A stretch of DNA of 64,000 bases from Scytonema hofmannii PCC 7110 (lineage in GTDB: Bacteria > Cyanobacteriota > Cyanobacteriia > Cyanobacteriales > Nostocaceae), in assembly GCF_000346485.2 (NCBI RefSeq), contig NZ_KQ976354.1, forward strand, positions 7,736,283 through 7,800,282. The letters run 5' to 3'. Made by a program: the position numbers and the translations under genes. Of this stretch, positions 9,245 to 19,179 are shown piece by piece (within the stretch, counting starts at the first letter, position 1; the number at the start of each line of letters is the position of its first letter). The notes beneath the pieces are model-generated. The model saw nothing but the letters and a program-made list of their open reading frames with translations. It searched no databases and was not told the origin of the DNA.

Positions 9245-9987
9245 GATGCCTCTAGAAGTAAACACTTTTGTTATCAACTTAAGCTGTCAGCAGGAGGAGC
9301 AATAATGTCACAACTATGCAATAAATTCAGCACAGATCTTGATGGTGTCACTAGAGAACAACCAGTAAAATTTTAGAAAATTTTGACAAGATCGCTGCCC
9401 ACTGCTGTATAGTAACTACTTGGCCGTTTAACGGCCAAGCTCTGTAATACCAAAATTTGCAAGTATGTTTGGACAGGGACTCAAAATTTACGACTTACGT
9501 ACCATAACGAAGAAAAAATTCTTGATGCGGTAGTATGCTCGAGTTTTTAGAGCTTGAGCTAGCCATGTCTAGCACCTTATCCCCCTAGAAATGTATAGCC
9601 TAGAGGATGAGCTAAACTTTTGGAGTTCCTGACGCCTATTGAGAGATTTCTCAATGACTTGTCTGTGTCTTCTGGTTTATTTTTCTTTGGGCTGATTTTT
9701 TTCCATTTTAACCAGTGTCTACTGATTATAGAAGAGAAAATGGCTGTTTATCAAGTCTTTTCCCTACTTGGTAATTTTCTGACAACTACCAAATCTAAAA
9801 TTGCAAAACTAAACGCCCCCTCACTGACAGCTACTTCGCCCATTGGACTCACCAGTTTCCTACAGAGGAAGACCCTCAGAGTGATACTGGTCTCATTTCA
9901 TCGTACATTGATTTGGTAGCAGTTGAAAATGATTTTATGGGATGCATATCAAATTGACTGCTGTGGAAAATTAGGTTTGTGTTAAAG
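9245..9987. other. Intergenic region; one perfect 10-bp-stem palindrome
   Basis: No gene is convincing. CTTGGCCGTT T AACGGCCAAG at 9419-9439 is a perfect stem with a one-base loop and no T tract after it. A 99-codon open frame at 9620-9919 (+) matches nothing I recognise and has no clear ribosome site, so it is not called. Confidence 0.6.
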
Positions 9988-10761
9988 TCATAACTTTATT
10001 CTGGATGTTGCTTGAATTAACAAGGGATGCGACCACCAAAGTAGCAGTACGAAAATCACAATTCCCACATATGACGGACGCAGAAATTCCTGCCAAATGA
10101 GAGATTGACGTTTGTCGATAACAGCTGCTAAGGGAATGATCGATGTGCGCTGTTTAACTTTTTCAAAGGCTTCACCATAACGATCGCTCAAACGGCGATC
10201 GCCATGCCATACCCCAAATAAATGGTGTAACACTAACCCTAAGGAAGTGACAAGAGTAAAACTCGTACCGAGCCAAAGAGTATGGGCAATACACCAAATG
10301 ACTTGCCCTATCATCTGCGGATGACGGGTGATTCGGATAATGCCAGTCTCGTAGAGATGAACTTGGGGCTTTTGGATAGCAGCAATTTCTAGTAGATTGA
10401 ATGTAGCAGGATATAAAAAAAAGAAGGAAATTGCTGACAGCACCCATACCAATTGCGCTATGCCTGATACGCCTTGGACGTTCCAAAGCTGTAGGCCATC
10501 ATAGCGGTGGTTAAAAAAGTAAACGATGAGTATCACAACTAACGGCAGGCTGGCAAGTGCAAAAAGAACGCGGTAAAGCCTACATCCAAGGTGTTTTTCT
10601 GCCCAAGGACGCAAGGCAGCCCCTCCACTGTGGACAATCGCAAAAACCAATAGTAGCCCAAGCATGACAAAATGACTAAGGGTTAACCAACCCGGCAACA
10701 TCATATACACAAATGAAGGAAGTAAGTGAAAGAAAACCAAATTTAGTACAACGAATACCAC
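9988..10761 (-). CDS. NnrU-family membrane protein
   Basis: About 237-257 residues with six or seven hydrophobic segments. Blocks SHFVMLGLLLVFAIVHSGGA, RLYRVLFALASLP and GIIRITRHPQMIGQVIWCIAH fit the NnrU family, which includes plant 15-cis-zeta-carotene isomerase (Z-ISO). Whether this copy acts in carotenoid isomerisation is not decidable here. The start is uncertain: GTG at 10761, or ATG at 10704 or 10701, which align better with family N-termini (LTLSHFVML). It sits upstream of ndhF/ndhD and divergent from rbcR. Confidence 0.85.
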   Translation of the reverse strand: MVFVVLNLVFFHLLPSFVYMMLPGWLTLSHFVMLGLLLVFAIVHSGGAALRPWAEKHLGCRLYRVLFALASLPLVVILIVYFFNHRYDGLQLWNVQGVSGIAQLVWVLSAISFFFLYPATFNLLEIAAIQKPQVHLYETGIIRITRHPQMIGQVIWCIAHTLWLGTSFTLVTSLGLVLHHLFGVWHGDRRLSDRYGEAFEKVKQRTSIIPLAAVIDKRQSLIWQEFLRPSYVGIVIFVLLLWWSHPLLIQATSRIKL

Positions 10762-11124
10762 AAACTATGTAAAAAGTCCCCCCTGACCAGTGACCAGTGA
10801 CCAGTGACCAGTGACCAGTGACCAGTGACCAGTGACCAGTAAAGTATAACCATTCATTTCCAAGGAGATGGAGAGTAGAAAAGGAGACTTTAGTCAAGAT
10901 GATATGCTACTGTCTTTATCGAAACAGCTTCTACGTATTACAGCAGTTTTCACTTAAATGAACCACATCGTTAGTAGGGGCGCAAGGCATTGCGCCCCTA
11001 CGGCTGTGGTCTATCTACCTGAAAATGGCTGTAAGATGCTTTCTTAATCTCGCCCAACTGTGAAAGCTTATTACGCTGGTTTGTAAAAGATTGCTGCTCC
11101 TTTCTTGTTCGTGGGTTTAGCCTT
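10762..11124. repeat. Intergenic region: eight TGACCAG heptamers and a GC hairpin
   Basis: Exactly eight head-to-tail TGACCAG units occupy 10784-10839, the longest clean array in the window. A second feature, GTAGGGGCGCAA / TTGCGCCCCTAC at 10974-11001, is a strong hairpin. This interval separates the divergent NnrU-family gene and rbcR and must contain both promoters, but I could not place them. Confidence 0.85.
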
Positions 11125-12135
11125 ATGTCTGACCTTCCTTTCACTTTAGACCAACTACGTATTCTGAAAGCGATCGCTGCAGAAGGGAGCTTCAAGCGCG
11201 CCGCTGACAGCCTCTACGTTTCTCAACCTGCCGTGAGTTTGCAAGTGCAAAACTTAGAACGGCAACTAGATGTCCCGTTATTTGACCGTGGAGGACGTCG
11301 TGCTCAATTAACCGAAGCCGGACATTTACTTCTGAGCTACGGTGAAAAAATTCTCAGCTTGTGTCAAGAAACTTGTCGCGCTATTGAAGATTTACAAAAT
11401 CTGCAAGGCGGTACTCTCATTGTGGGAGCTTCTCAAACTACGGGTACTTATCTTTTACCCCGGATGATTGGGATGTTCCGACAAAAATATCCGGATGTGG
11501 CGGTACAATTACACGTCCATTCCACTCGCAGAACCGCTTGGAGTGTAGCAAACGGACAAGTCGATTTAGCCATCATCGGTGGTGAAATTCCTGCCGAACT
11601 TGTGGAATCTTTGGAAATCGTTCCTTACGCTGAAGATGAGCTAGCGCTGATTATACCCGTATCCCATCCCTTTTCCAAACTAGACACAATTCACAGAGAA
11701 GACTTATATAAACTGCAATTCATAGCTTTGGATTCTCAATCTACCATTCGCAAGGTCATTGACCAAGTGCTAGCACGCTGCGATATTGATACGCGCCGTT
11801 TTAAAGTTGAAATGGAACTTAATTCCATAGAAGCCATTAAAAATGCCGTCCAATCTGGTTTGGGAGCAGCTTTTGTCTCGACTTCAGCAATTGCTAAAGA
11901 GTTACAGATGGGACTGCTGCACTGTGCGCCTATCGAAGGGGTCATCGTCAAACGGATGCTGAGGCTGATTTTTAATCCCAATCGCTACAGATCCAAAGCA
12001 GCAGAAGCATTTAGTCGGGAAATTCTACCTCAGTTTGCTACCCCAGGATGGAATCTAGAGTTGTTAAAATCTATACCGAAAGCCATGGCAGTCAGTGTAT
12101 TAGAGGGAGGAAATCACAGGGCCGAAGATGATTAA
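11125..12135 (+). CDS. rbcR: LysR-type regulator RbcR
   Basis: A 336-residue LysR-type protein. The winged helix (residues 6-66) reads [20 protein letters not shown], then [20 protein letters not shown], followed by the periplasmic-binding-like effector domain ([30 protein letters not shown]). The sequence is close to cyanobacterial RbcR, which responds to Calvin-cycle metabolites and controls rbcLS and related genes. Location near ndhF1/ndhD1 is shared with many cyanobacteria. The C-terminal 35 residues past the effector domain look unstructured. Confidence 0.9.
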   Translation: MSDLPFTLDQLRILKAIAAEGSFKRAADSLYVSQPAVSLQVQNLERQLDVPLFDRGGRRAQLTEAGHLLLSYGEKILSLCQETCRAIEDLQNLQGGTLIVGASQTTGTYLLPRMIGMFRQKYPDVAVQLHVHSTRRTAWSVANGQVDLAIIGGEIPAELVESLEIVPYAEDELALIIPVSHPFSKLDTIHREDLYKLQFIALDSQSTIRKVIDQVLARCDIDTRRFKVEMELNSIEAIKNAVQSGLGAAFVSTSAIAKELQMGLLHCAPIEGVIVKRMLRLIFNPNRYRSKAAEAFSREILPQFATPGWNLELLKSIPKAMAVSVLEGGNHRAEDD

Positions 12136-12221
12136 GATGTAGTCATTAGTCCTTTGTCCTTAGTCTACAGTACAAATGACTATTGACAAATGGCTATTGA
12201 CTAATGACCTTTTGACAAATC

Positions 12222-13625
12222 ATGGAAATTTACTGTACCCGTCCGCACTGTCCTCGCCCACAGAATTATTTTCCAGATTTAGATGATAGCGCAACCCTCA
12301 GAACAGCACAACAGAAATATTGCACGGCTTGTGGAATGCCTCTGATTTTGGTGGGACGCTATTTGCCACTAAAGCTGTTAGGCCGAGGGGGATTCGGAGC
12401 CGCATTCTTGGCACGCGATCGCTATACCCCAGGAATGCGACAATGTGTTGTCAAGCAATTTCAACCTGCGGGAAATCTCACTCCAACCCAACTGCAATTG
12501 GCACAAGATTTATTTGAACGAGAAGCAGAAGTTTTAGAGCAGATAGGCAATCAGCACGAGCAAATACCCGACTTGTTTGCCTTTTTCCCCCTACTCGCTC
12601 CCAGTTTGCAAGCCGGAAAGCAAGAGCAATTTTTTTACCTAGTACAAGAGTATATAGATGGAGAAAATTTAGAGGAAGAATTAATTCAAAAAGGTCGATT
12701 TTCCGAGCAAGAGGTATTAGAAATACTGAGAGAAATCCTGAAAGTTCTCAAGTTTGTCCACGACGCCAGCATTATCCACAGAGACATTAAACCCTCCAAC
12801 ATCATGCGCCATCGCAACGGGAAACTTTACTTGCTTGATTTTGGCGCAGTCAAACAAATTGCCAACTCCCCTATTGGTACTAATAGCCCTTCAACTGGCA
12901 TCTACTCCATGGGATTTGCACCACCAGAACAAATGTCAGGCGGTCAAATCTTTCCATCGACAGATTTATACGCGTTAGCTGTCACCATTTTAATACTGTT
13001 AACAGGCGAACAAGACGTGACTCAGTTATTTGATGCCTACAGCAACCAGTGGAAATGGCGCGAACGCGTCACTGTTAGTCCTCACCTTGCGAACATTCTT
13101 GATAAAATGCTCCAAGCTGCTGCTAGTCAACGCTATCAGTCCGCACAAGAAGTTTTACAAGTTCTTGATAAACCTGCTAGAAGTATACCCCCCACAAACA
13201 TCAATCCCCCCCGTCCGTCGCCAGATCCTCTACAACCCCAACCCCAAGCACAAACACCGACCAAAATAGCCAGACAGCCATTTTCTATAATAGAGATATT
13301 AAGCAGTGCAGCATTTAGTGGGTTTGAAAGTGGATTAATTGCTATAGCTTTATTTAGTGTATTCAAATCCCCTTTGTTTGCCGTAGGAGGTTCAGCCCTC
13401 ATTTTAACAATACTTATCTTTGCTCAAATTAGGCGGTGGATTGAAAGATGGGATTTATTGATTATTCCAGCTATTAGTTTTGCAATTATATATTTTATCC
13501 CCTTTTTGCAGGTTGGGTTGAGTCTTCAACAGTTAATTATTATACCCGTTGCAGGTAGTTTAGTCGCGATCGCCACCACTACACTGTTTCGTTTAATTTA
13601 CAAACTGTTATCGCTGTTACTTTAG
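12222..13625 (+). CDS. Ser/Thr protein kinase with N-terminal 4-Cys motif and membrane tail
   Basis: A 467-residue Hanks-type kinase. Four cysteines at the N-terminus (YCTRPHCPRP and YCTACG) suggest a small zinc ribbon. The kinase domain (about 45-320) has LLGRGGFGAAFLA, VVKQF, catalytic IHRDIKPSNIM and LLDFGAVKQ. A Pro-rich linker (about 325-345) leads to four hydrophobic segments, so the kinase is membrane anchored. The two PstS-like genes follow on the same strand and may be functionally linked. The stop codon is followed directly by TGGTCAC-type repeats. Confidence 0.9.
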   Translation: MEIYCTRPHCPRPQNYFPDLDDSATLRTAQQKYCTACGMPLILVGRYLPLKLLGRGGFGAAFLARDRYTPGMRQCVVKQFQPAGNLTPTQLQLAQDLFEREAEVLEQIGNQHEQIPDLFAFFPLLAPSLQAGKQEQFFYLVQEYIDGENLEEELIQKGRFSEQEVLEILREILKVLKFVHDASIIHRDIKPSNIMRHRNGKLYLLDFGAVKQIANSPIGTNSPSTGIYSMGFAPPEQMSGGQIFPSTDLYALAVTILILLTGEQDVTQLFDAYSNQWKWRERVTVSPHLANILDKMLQAAASQRYQSAQEVLQVLDKPARSIPPTNINPPRPSPDPLQPQPQAQTPTKIARQPFSIIEILSSAAFSGFESGLIAIALFSVFKSPLFAVGGSALILTILIFAQIRRWIERWDLLIIPAISFAIIYFIPFLQVGLSLQQLIIIPVAGSLVAIATTTLFRLIYKLLSLLL

Positions 13626-13673
13626 TTACTGGTCACTGTCACTGGTCACTGTTCACTGTTTAAAATGAAATTT

Positions 13674-14705
13674 ATGGCAGCTAAGAATGAAACTACAGTT
13701 TTAGCTCTAACCTTAGTAATTACACTAGGGTTGTTAGGTATAGTTTATTGGTGGCTGAGTACTTCTGGTATCATCGCGGGTTCTTTCGGTGGTAAAGGGA
13801 CATGGCAAGTCAAACAATCGAATTACCAAACTTTTTCCCAAGTCCCAAAAGTGCCATTGGGATTATTTAGCTATGGAGGCAGCACAACTTGGGCACCAAT
13901 CAGAAAAGATGTCGATCCAGCAGTTCAAACTGTCTTTCCTGAATTTCAACTGCGTTATACTGACCCTACCATTGGCGCACCTGGTTCTGGAAGTGGGATA
14001 AAAATGCTTATCGATAACCAGTTAGCTTTTTCTCAGTCCTCACGCCCAATCAAAAACGAAGAGTACCAAAAAGCAAGCAAACGGGGCTTTACACTGCGAG
14101 AAGTCCCCGTAGCACTAGATGGGATTGCGATCGCAGTTCATCCAGATCTCAATGTACCCGGTTTAACTGTCGCCCAAATCAAAGACATCTACACGGGAAA
14201 AATTACCAACTGGAAATCCTTAGGAGGTCCCGATTTATCCATTACACCTTACTCCCGCCGTCTCGAAGAAGGGGGAACCGTTGAATTTTTCAGCGACAAT
14301 GTTTTAAGCGGTGAAAAGTTTGGGACTAACGTACAGTATATTCCTACTACAACACAAGCTTTACAAACAGTAGCAAGAAACAATGGTGGTATTTACTATG
14401 CTTCTGCACCTGAAGTTGTCGGACAATGTACAGTTAAGCCCCTACCACTAGGAAAAACATCAGATACATTTGTACCACCTTATCAGGAACCTTTCATTCC
14501 GCTATCTGAATGTCCAAAACAACGCAATCAACTCAATGCAGTCGCTTTCCAGAAAAATCAATACCCCATTACCCGAAGATTATTTGTAATTGTTAAACAC
14601 GAAGGTAATAGCGACCAACAAGCAGGAGAAGCTTACGCCAATCTCATGCTGACAAATCAAGGTCAGGAATTAATTGCTAAAGCTGGATTTGTGAGAATTA
14701 GATAA
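13674..14705 (+). CDS. PstS-like substrate-binding protein, copy 1
   Basis: A 343-residue type-2 periplasmic-binding protein with one N-terminal membrane anchor (LALTLVITLGLLGIVYWW). Phosphate-binding-like features include FSYGGSTTWAPIR, APGSGSGIKMLI and FSQSSRPI. The second ATG (13674) is chosen because it aligns with the paralogue at 14804. About half the residues match that paralogue, a tandem duplication. No permease genes adjoin, so a sensor or scavenging role next to the kinase is possible; the substrate is inferred only from the fold. Confidence 0.85.
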   Translation: MAAKNETTVLALTLVITLGLLGIVYWWLSTSGIIAGSFGGKGTWQVKQSNYQTFSQVPKVPLGLFSYGGSTTWAPIRKDVDPAVQTVFPEFQLRYTDPTIGAPGSGSGIKMLIDNQLAFSQSSRPIKNEEYQKASKRGFTLREVPVALDGIAIAVHPDLNVPGLTVAQIKDIYTGKITNWKSLGGPDLSITPYSRRLEEGGTVEFFSDNVLSGEKFGTNVQYIPTTTQALQTVARNNGGIYYASAPEVVGQCTVKPLPLGKTSDTFVPPYQEPFIPLSECPKQRNQLNAVAFQKNQYPITRRLFVIVKHEGNSDQQAGEAYANLMLTNQGQELIAKAGFVRIR

Positions 14706-14803
14706 TGGTTAGTGGTTAGTGGTTAGTAGTTAGTAGTTAGTTATTTCCCACTAACAACTAACAACTAACAACTAACAACTAACCACTAACAATTAGCATT
14801 ACC
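14706..14803. repeat. Opposed heptamer arrays forming a hairpin
   Basis: TTAGTGG/TTAGTAG units from 14708 to 14742 are followed by CTAACAA units from 14750 to 14785. They are complementary and would form a long hairpin between the tandem PstS-like genes. The array starts within 4 bp of the stop codon. Confidence 0.8.
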
Positions 14804-15871
14804 ATGTCACAAAATAAAGAAACGCCTATTTTGATCCTGTCCCTACTGATGACGGTAGGGTTGATAGCTGGTGGCTACTGGTGGTTCAGCAGAAACTCAA
14901 ACTTTAATCTCAATCAAACCTTTTCCAAAAACTCTGGTTCTGGTAACGATGGGAGTGGCACAGTTTCACCTGCACCAGGAGAACCAAGTGGTAAGACTTT
15001 TGCCTCTGTCCAAAACGTTCCGATAGGAACATTTAAATATGGAGGAAGTACTTCTTGGGCACCGATCCGAGGATTAGTTGATTCTACAATTCAATCAGCA
15101 CGACCAGAGTTTCGCTTGCAGTATGTACAACCTCAGGGGGATGCTCCAGGTTCTGGGACTGGGATAAAGTCTTTGATTGATGGTCAACTGACATTTGCTC
15201 AGTCTTCTCGTCCTGTGAATGAGGAAGAAAGAAGAACTGCCCAGCAACGAGGATTTACACTCGAACAAATTCCAGTTGCCATTGACGGTTTGGCTGTAGC
15301 AGTAAATCCCAACCTAAATATTTCCGGCTTGACTATCGACCAGTTAAAGTCCATTTACACAGGCAAAGTCACAAACTGGAAAGAACTTGGTGGTTCCGAT
15401 GTCCCGCTTCAAGCTTTTTCTCGCCGCATTTCTGATGGCGGTACTGTAGAACAGTTCGTGCAAGACATCTTGGGCGGTGAACCTTTTGGACAAAATGTAG
15501 TGTTTGTTAGCACAACCACCCAAGCGCTGCAAAATTTGGCGAGAAGTCCTGGCGGCATATATTATGCCTCTGCTCCCGAAGTGGTTCCTCAATGTTCAAT
15601 CAAGCCTTTACCGCTAGGGAGAATGCAGGGGCAACTTGTTGCTCCCTATCAAGAACCGTTTGTTCTCCCCAATGCTTGTCCTGGTAAACGCAATCAGTTG
15701 AACACTGAGGCTTTCCGGTCGGGAAGGTATCCCATGACGCGCAATCTGTTTGTTGTAGTCAAACAGACCGGGCAAATCGAACAGCAAGCTGGTATGGCTT
15801 ACGCTAACTTACTGCTCACTCAGCAGGGACAGGAACTTGTGACTCAAGCAGGGTTTGTCAAAATTCGCTGA
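14804..15871 (+). CDS. PstS-like substrate-binding protein, copy 2
   Basis: A 355-residue paralogue of the preceding protein with the same layout: N-terminal anchor (ILILSLLMTVGLIAGGYWWF), a Gly/Ser/Pro-rich linker (about 42-65), then the binding fold with KYGGSTSWAPIRG, APGSGTGIKSLI and FAQSSRPV. The linker is longer than in copy 1. Both copies keep the paired-Cys region near the C-terminus (PQCSIKPLPLG; NACPGKRNQLN). Probably exported and tethered; ligand likely phosphate or a related oxyanion by family. Confidence 0.85.
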   Translation: MSQNKETPILILSLLMTVGLIAGGYWWFSRNSNFNLNQTFSKNSGSGNDGSGTVSPAPGEPSGKTFASVQNVPIGTFKYGGSTSWAPIRGLVDSTIQSARPEFRLQYVQPQGDAPGSGTGIKSLIDGQLTFAQSSRPVNEEERRTAQQRGFTLEQIPVAIDGLAVAVNPNLNISGLTIDQLKSIYTGKVTNWKELGGSDVPLQAFSRRISDGGTVEQFVQDILGGEPFGQNVVFVSTTTQALQNLARSPGGIYYASAPEVVPQCSIKPLPLGRMQGQLVAPYQEPFVLPNACPGKRNQLNTEAFRSGRYPMTRNLFVVVKQTGQIEQQAGMAYANLLLTQQGQELVTQAGFVKIR

Positions 15872-15894
15872 CACCTGCATCCTAAAGTATAGAG

Positions 15895-16614
15895 CTAGCT
15901 AACTCTATTAATCGACTCTGCTGGCAAGCAGATAAGATTATCGCCTTGAGTGAGGATTAAGCCCCGTTGACGCAATTTGCCCATCAAGCGGGTGACGGTG
16001 ACACGCGTTGAGCCAATGGCACTGCCAATTTGGGCATGGGTGAGGGGGAAAGGCAGGCAATAGCCGCGAATCACATCGGGATCGGTCTCACTCATTGCAG
16101 GCTCTCCGTATTCCTCAATTAGCAGTGTGAGGAATCCTAAGAGACGGTCAATTGTGCGGCGTTGTCCTAGAGCACTCAGCCACAGCAGTTTGCGCTGGTG
16201 CTGATATCTAAAGGCGTCCATAACTTCCCGGCGGAAGTGAGGCCAATTGTCTAAATCATGCCAGTACATCCACAGCACTGCTGTTTGGTCTACGTGGGCG
16301 TAAGACTGGAGTGTAAATGGTGACTGAGCAACAATTTCAAAGGGCTGACCGGCACCAACAAAACCGAGAAAAGCTTCTTCTGGTGTTCTGTTGATGCGTC
16401 GAGAGGTCAGTTGACTCGCGGTGGCGCTGACTTGGGCAGTTCCCACCATGCGGATCGCACCCCTTTGCACCAAGTACAGCAATCCAGGACGGGCTGGAAT
16501 GCGTTCATCTTTGCTAAAGGTACGGCAGCGATAGTGTTCTTGAGCCCAGTCAAGAATCCGTTGCCAAGTTAAAAAAGGACGAGATGCCTCAGAAAAGGAG
16601 GATGGAGATTGCAT
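15895..16614 (-). CDS. Crp/Fnr-family transcription regulator
   Basis: About 239 residues from the ATG at 16614; the 42 upstream codons are open but look like untranslated leader. The C-terminal helix-turn-helix reads THAQIGSAIGSTRVTVTRLM, nearly the recognition helix of NtcA, so it may read a related palindrome. The N-terminal cupin-like half (RPGLLYLVQRGAIRMVG) does not look like a cAMP pocket. NtcA itself and heterocyst DevH are in this superfamily; I cannot tell which orthologue this is, but it is not NtcA. Confidence 0.8.
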   Translation of the reverse strand: MQSPSSFSEASRPFLTWQRILDWAQEHYRCRTFSKDERIPARPGLLYLVQRGAIRMVGTAQVSATASQLTSRRINRTPEEAFLGFVGAGQPFEIVAQSPFTLQSYAHVDQTAVLWMYWHDLDNWPHFRREVMDAFRYQHQRKLLWLSALGQRRTIDRLLGFLTLLIEEYGEPAMSETDPDVIRGYCLPFPLTHAQIGSAIGSTRVTVTRLMGKLRQRGLILTQGDNLICLPAESINRVS

Positions 16615-16910
16615 AGGTAACAAAGAGCGTTCGGCTGAAGACAAAGACGTTAAAAATAGGTGCAAGGAGTGTCTTCGTGTTGGCACTTCAAGCATTAATC
16701 CTAACAGTGCCAGCCAGGAAAAAAGTAGACAATTTAGCATCTACTCTTTTTGTTATACATCTTACTGTACAATGAAGGTAGTAAAATTTACCCCTAATTA
16801 ATTAAATTTTGCATAATTCTAATTTTCTCTTCATAGAATAAACTTATGTCTCAAGAAAGATGACATAAAATGAAAGTCCAAAATGGCAGATTTTATTTTC
16901 CGAGGATTAT

Positions 16911-17819
16911 GTGTATCGAAAGTTACATATTTGCAAATATATAGCTATCAAGCAGCTAGTATACAGTAAATTAGCATCATTATTAAGTATTTATGCTGAG
17001 TCGAACGAGACAGTATGTACAACAGAGCAAAATATTCCTCTATCTCAAGGCAGAGATGAGCGGAGAATTTTTTATATCTCAGGGATAGCCTTGAAACTGG
17101 CGAAATCTGAAAAAATCCCACCTTTAGAGATAGCTAGCGAGCTGATTTCTCATATATCAAAAAATTATGACAATGATTTAATAACTAAAATTGTCCCTCC
17201 CGGTTGGATTCATTTAGAAGTCAGCCATTCGGTCTTAGCGGCTTGGTTACAAAGTTTTGTTAAGGGACAATGGGCAACGGGCAATGGAGAAATATTAATA
17301 ACCAATCCAAAATCCAAAATCCAAAATCCAAAATCCAAAATCCCCGATGCCATATTTACTACTCAATACGCTCATGCACGATGTTGCTCCCTTTTGCGCT
17401 TAGCGATCCAAGAGGGGTTAATGAAGCATCAAGAACATAAAATCGGGTCGTCACAAATTTTAATCCCCAATGTTATTCCTTGGCTTGACAGTCATGAAAA
17501 ACTACAATTCAACCAACTAGCGTCCTACCGTCTCATAAATCAGTTGGTAAAAGTGACAGACAAATTGGTGTGTTGCGATCGCTCTTTGGGCGGCTCCCTT
17601 GGAGAGCATCGCACTGAGTCAGTCAACTGGGAAAAAGCTGCGTTGGAACTCACTCAAGCCTTTGAAACTTTTTGGTGTCAGTGTCGTATCTTCGGAGAGG
17701 TCAAAATAACTTCTCCAGAACTCACACAAGCGCGGCTCGGATTAGTTATGGTTACTCAGACTGTGTTGAAATTTTTACTGGAAGAAAAGTTCTGTATTTC
17801 TGCTCTTCAAGAATTATAA
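16911..17819 (+). CDS. DALR anticodon-binding-domain protein (ArgS paralogue fragment)
   Basis: A 302-residue protein made of an arginyl-tRNA-synthetase-like N-terminal region and a C-terminal DALR helical domain ([37 protein letters not shown]) without a catalytic core (no HIGH or KMSKS). Such stand-alone proteins are common in cyanobacteria and their role is unknown. Residues near 125-138 ([13 protein letters not shown]) are encoded by tandem CCAAAAT heptamers that entered the gene in frame. The start is a GTG; a downstream start is possible. Confidence 0.75.
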   Translation: MYRKLHICKYIAIKQLVYSKLASLLSIYAESNETVCTTEQNIPLSQGRDERRIFYISGIALKLAKSEKIPPLEIASELISHISKNYDNDLITKIVPPGWIHLEVSHSVLAAWLQSFVKGQWATGNGEILITNPKSKIQNPKSKIPDAIFTTQYAHARCCSLLRLAIQEGLMKHQEHKIGSSQILIPNVIPWLDSHEKLQFNQLASYRLINQLVKVTDKLVCCDRSLGGSLGEHRTESVNWEKAALELTQAFETFWCQCRIFGEVKITSPELTQARLGLVMVTQTVLKFLLEEKFCISALQEL

Positions 17820-17895
17820 AAGCCGCACTGAAACTGCGGATCTTGCAGCCCCTGCCAAGGATCTTGTAAAAAATCTAAAACTTCTCAAAACACTA

Positions 17896-17924
17896 TTGAC
17901 ACACCAAAAAAAATAGTGTATATT
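17896..17924 (+). promoter_or_regulatory. Consensus sigma-70 promoter for a small RNA
   Basis: TTGACA (17896-17901) and TATATT (17919-17924) are separated by exactly 17 bp. Transcription should start near 17931. No coding gene follows on this strand, so the promoter appears dedicated to the short transcript below. Confidence 0.7.
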
Positions 17925-17930
17925 TTCTGT

Positions 17931-18001
17931 TGTGTGAGGAGCGAACCAGCGAGAGCACCGAGACGAAACACGGCCAGTCGTCGGTGCTCTTTCTGATTTT
18001 T
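17931..18001 (+). ncRNA. Candidate small RNA with terminator hairpin
   Basis: About 71 nt from the predicted start to a terminator. The 5' end contains GTGTGAGGAG (17932-17941); the 3' half is a stem of GAGCACCGA(GA)CGA with TCGTCGGTGCTC (17953-17989), followed by a T-rich tail. There is no start codon after the GAGGAG. GTGTGAGGAG is complementary to CUCCUCACAC, the conserved unpaired core of cyanobacterial Yfr1, so it may pair with Yfr1 or with anti-SD-like sequences. It lies between the DALR-domain gene and a convergent HAD gene. Not assigned to a known RNA family. Confidence 0.55.
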
Positions 18002-18003
18002 AG

Positions 18004-18096
18004 ATATTAGATAGTGGATAGTGGATAGTGGTTAGTAGTTAGTGGTTAGTGGTAAAGAACAACCAACAACCAACAACCAACAACCAACAACTAACC
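18004..18096. repeat. Opposed heptamer arrays
   Basis: TAGTGGA/TTAGTGG units (18007-18050) are followed by CCAACAA units (18061-18093). The two arrays are partly complementary. They lie directly at the 3' end of the HAD-family gene and next to the small-RNA terminator. Confidence 0.75.
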
Positions 18097-18099
18097 TTT

Positions 18100-18957
18100 T
18101 CAACAAAGTAAAAATTTCTCAATGGCAACAGCTACGCCATCTTCCTCTACATCAGGAGCTACCCATTGAGCTAAAGTTTGTACTCCTTCTGGCGCGTTAC
18201 CCATGGCGATACCAATGCCAGCATACTGTAGCATTTCCGCATCGTTAAAATTGTCACCAACAGTCATAACGTTTGCTCTTTGCAGCCCTAACAATTCTTC
18301 AGCTAAATAACGCACTCCAATTCCCTTGTTGGCAAGAGGATGAGTTGCTTCAAAGAATGTAGCAACAGAAGTGGTGAGATATAATTCAGCAGGAGTGTAC
18401 TGACGGCGTAAATTCCCCAGTAACTGCTCGATGACACTTTTGTCATCGCATAAAGCCAAGACTTTTGTAGGCTCATGGTGACAACAGGAGCGTAAATCAC
18501 CTACGGCGATAGGAGTTATACCTGAACGTTTGGCGTAAAGTTCAGTTTCCTCTGTGATTTCTCTTACATAAAGTTGGTCATCAATATAGAAATGTACGGA
18601 TAAAAGTCGGCGGAGTTCCGGTTGTTCAAAATAATCTAGAAGTTTGAGTGCAGTGCGCTCGGAAACAGGCAAATGACTGTGAATGTGTTGAGTAAATGGG
18701 TCTTGAATCCAAGCTCCTTGATAAGCTATCAACGGTAGGTTAGAACAAATTTCTTGATGAAATCGCAAAGCCGAACGATACATACGTCCTGTTGCGATCG
18801 CTACTTGAATTCCCCGTGATTGAACAGCAAAAATTGCCTGCTTGACTCTTTCGCTGATTTGATTAGATTTTCCTGCGATCGTGCCATCGACATCTAAGAC
18901 AAGCAGTTGAATATCAGAAGCAACAGGAGACCCAATGCTAGGTGATGCTAAATCCAT
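18100..18957 (-). CDS. HAD-superfamily (Cof-type) hydrolase
   Basis: A 285-residue Cof-like phosphatase. Motif I is LLVLDVDGTIAG with both Asp; motif II is VAIATGR; motif IV is VMTVGDNFNDAEML. The cap lies between residues 85 and 205. Substrates of the family are usually sugar or nucleotide phosphates; this one is unassigned. Full length, monocistronic. Confidence 0.9.
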   Translation of the reverse strand: MDLASPSIGSPVASDIQLLVLDVDGTIAGKSNQISERVKQAIFAVQSRGIQVAIATGRMYRSALRFHQEICSNLPLIAYQGAWIQDPFTQHIHSHLPVSERTALKLLDYFEQPELRRLLSVHFYIDDQLYVREITEETELYAKRSGITPIAVGDLRSCCHHEPTKVLALCDDKSVIEQLLGNLRRQYTPAELYLTTSVATFFEATHPLANKGIGVRYLAEELLGLQRANVMTVGDNFNDAEMLQYAGIGIAMGNAPEGVQTLAQWVAPDVEEDGVAVAIEKFLLC

Positions 18958-19179
18958 AACTGATAAAGTATAAAGTATGAAATAAACTCCCCTTAGATAT
19001 ATTTAGGGAGTAGAATATGATTTGCATGACACATTTTATCCTTCATCCTTTCTACTTGATACTTTTTGTAGATACTGAAATCAAAGTGATTAATTAACAT
19101 AGGACACTGGAGTCAGAGTTAGCGATCCAACAAGCGCTAACAACTTTGTAACGTTGTTGCAAAACATAAAAGGATTTCC

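Noticed and set aside
9620-9919. 99-codon open frame on the plus strand
   Set aside because: Unusual Phe/Leu-rich composition, no ribosome site and no recognisable family; treated as non-coding.
15895-16614. Calling the Crp-family regulator NtcA
   Set aside because: The recognition helix is similar but the N-terminal half differs from NtcA; only family level is supported.
17931-18001. Reading the small-RNA locus as Yfr1 on the minus strand
   Set aside because: The minus strand has CTCCTCACAC after a stem, but no GC-rich terminator follows; promoter and terminator both fit the plus strand.
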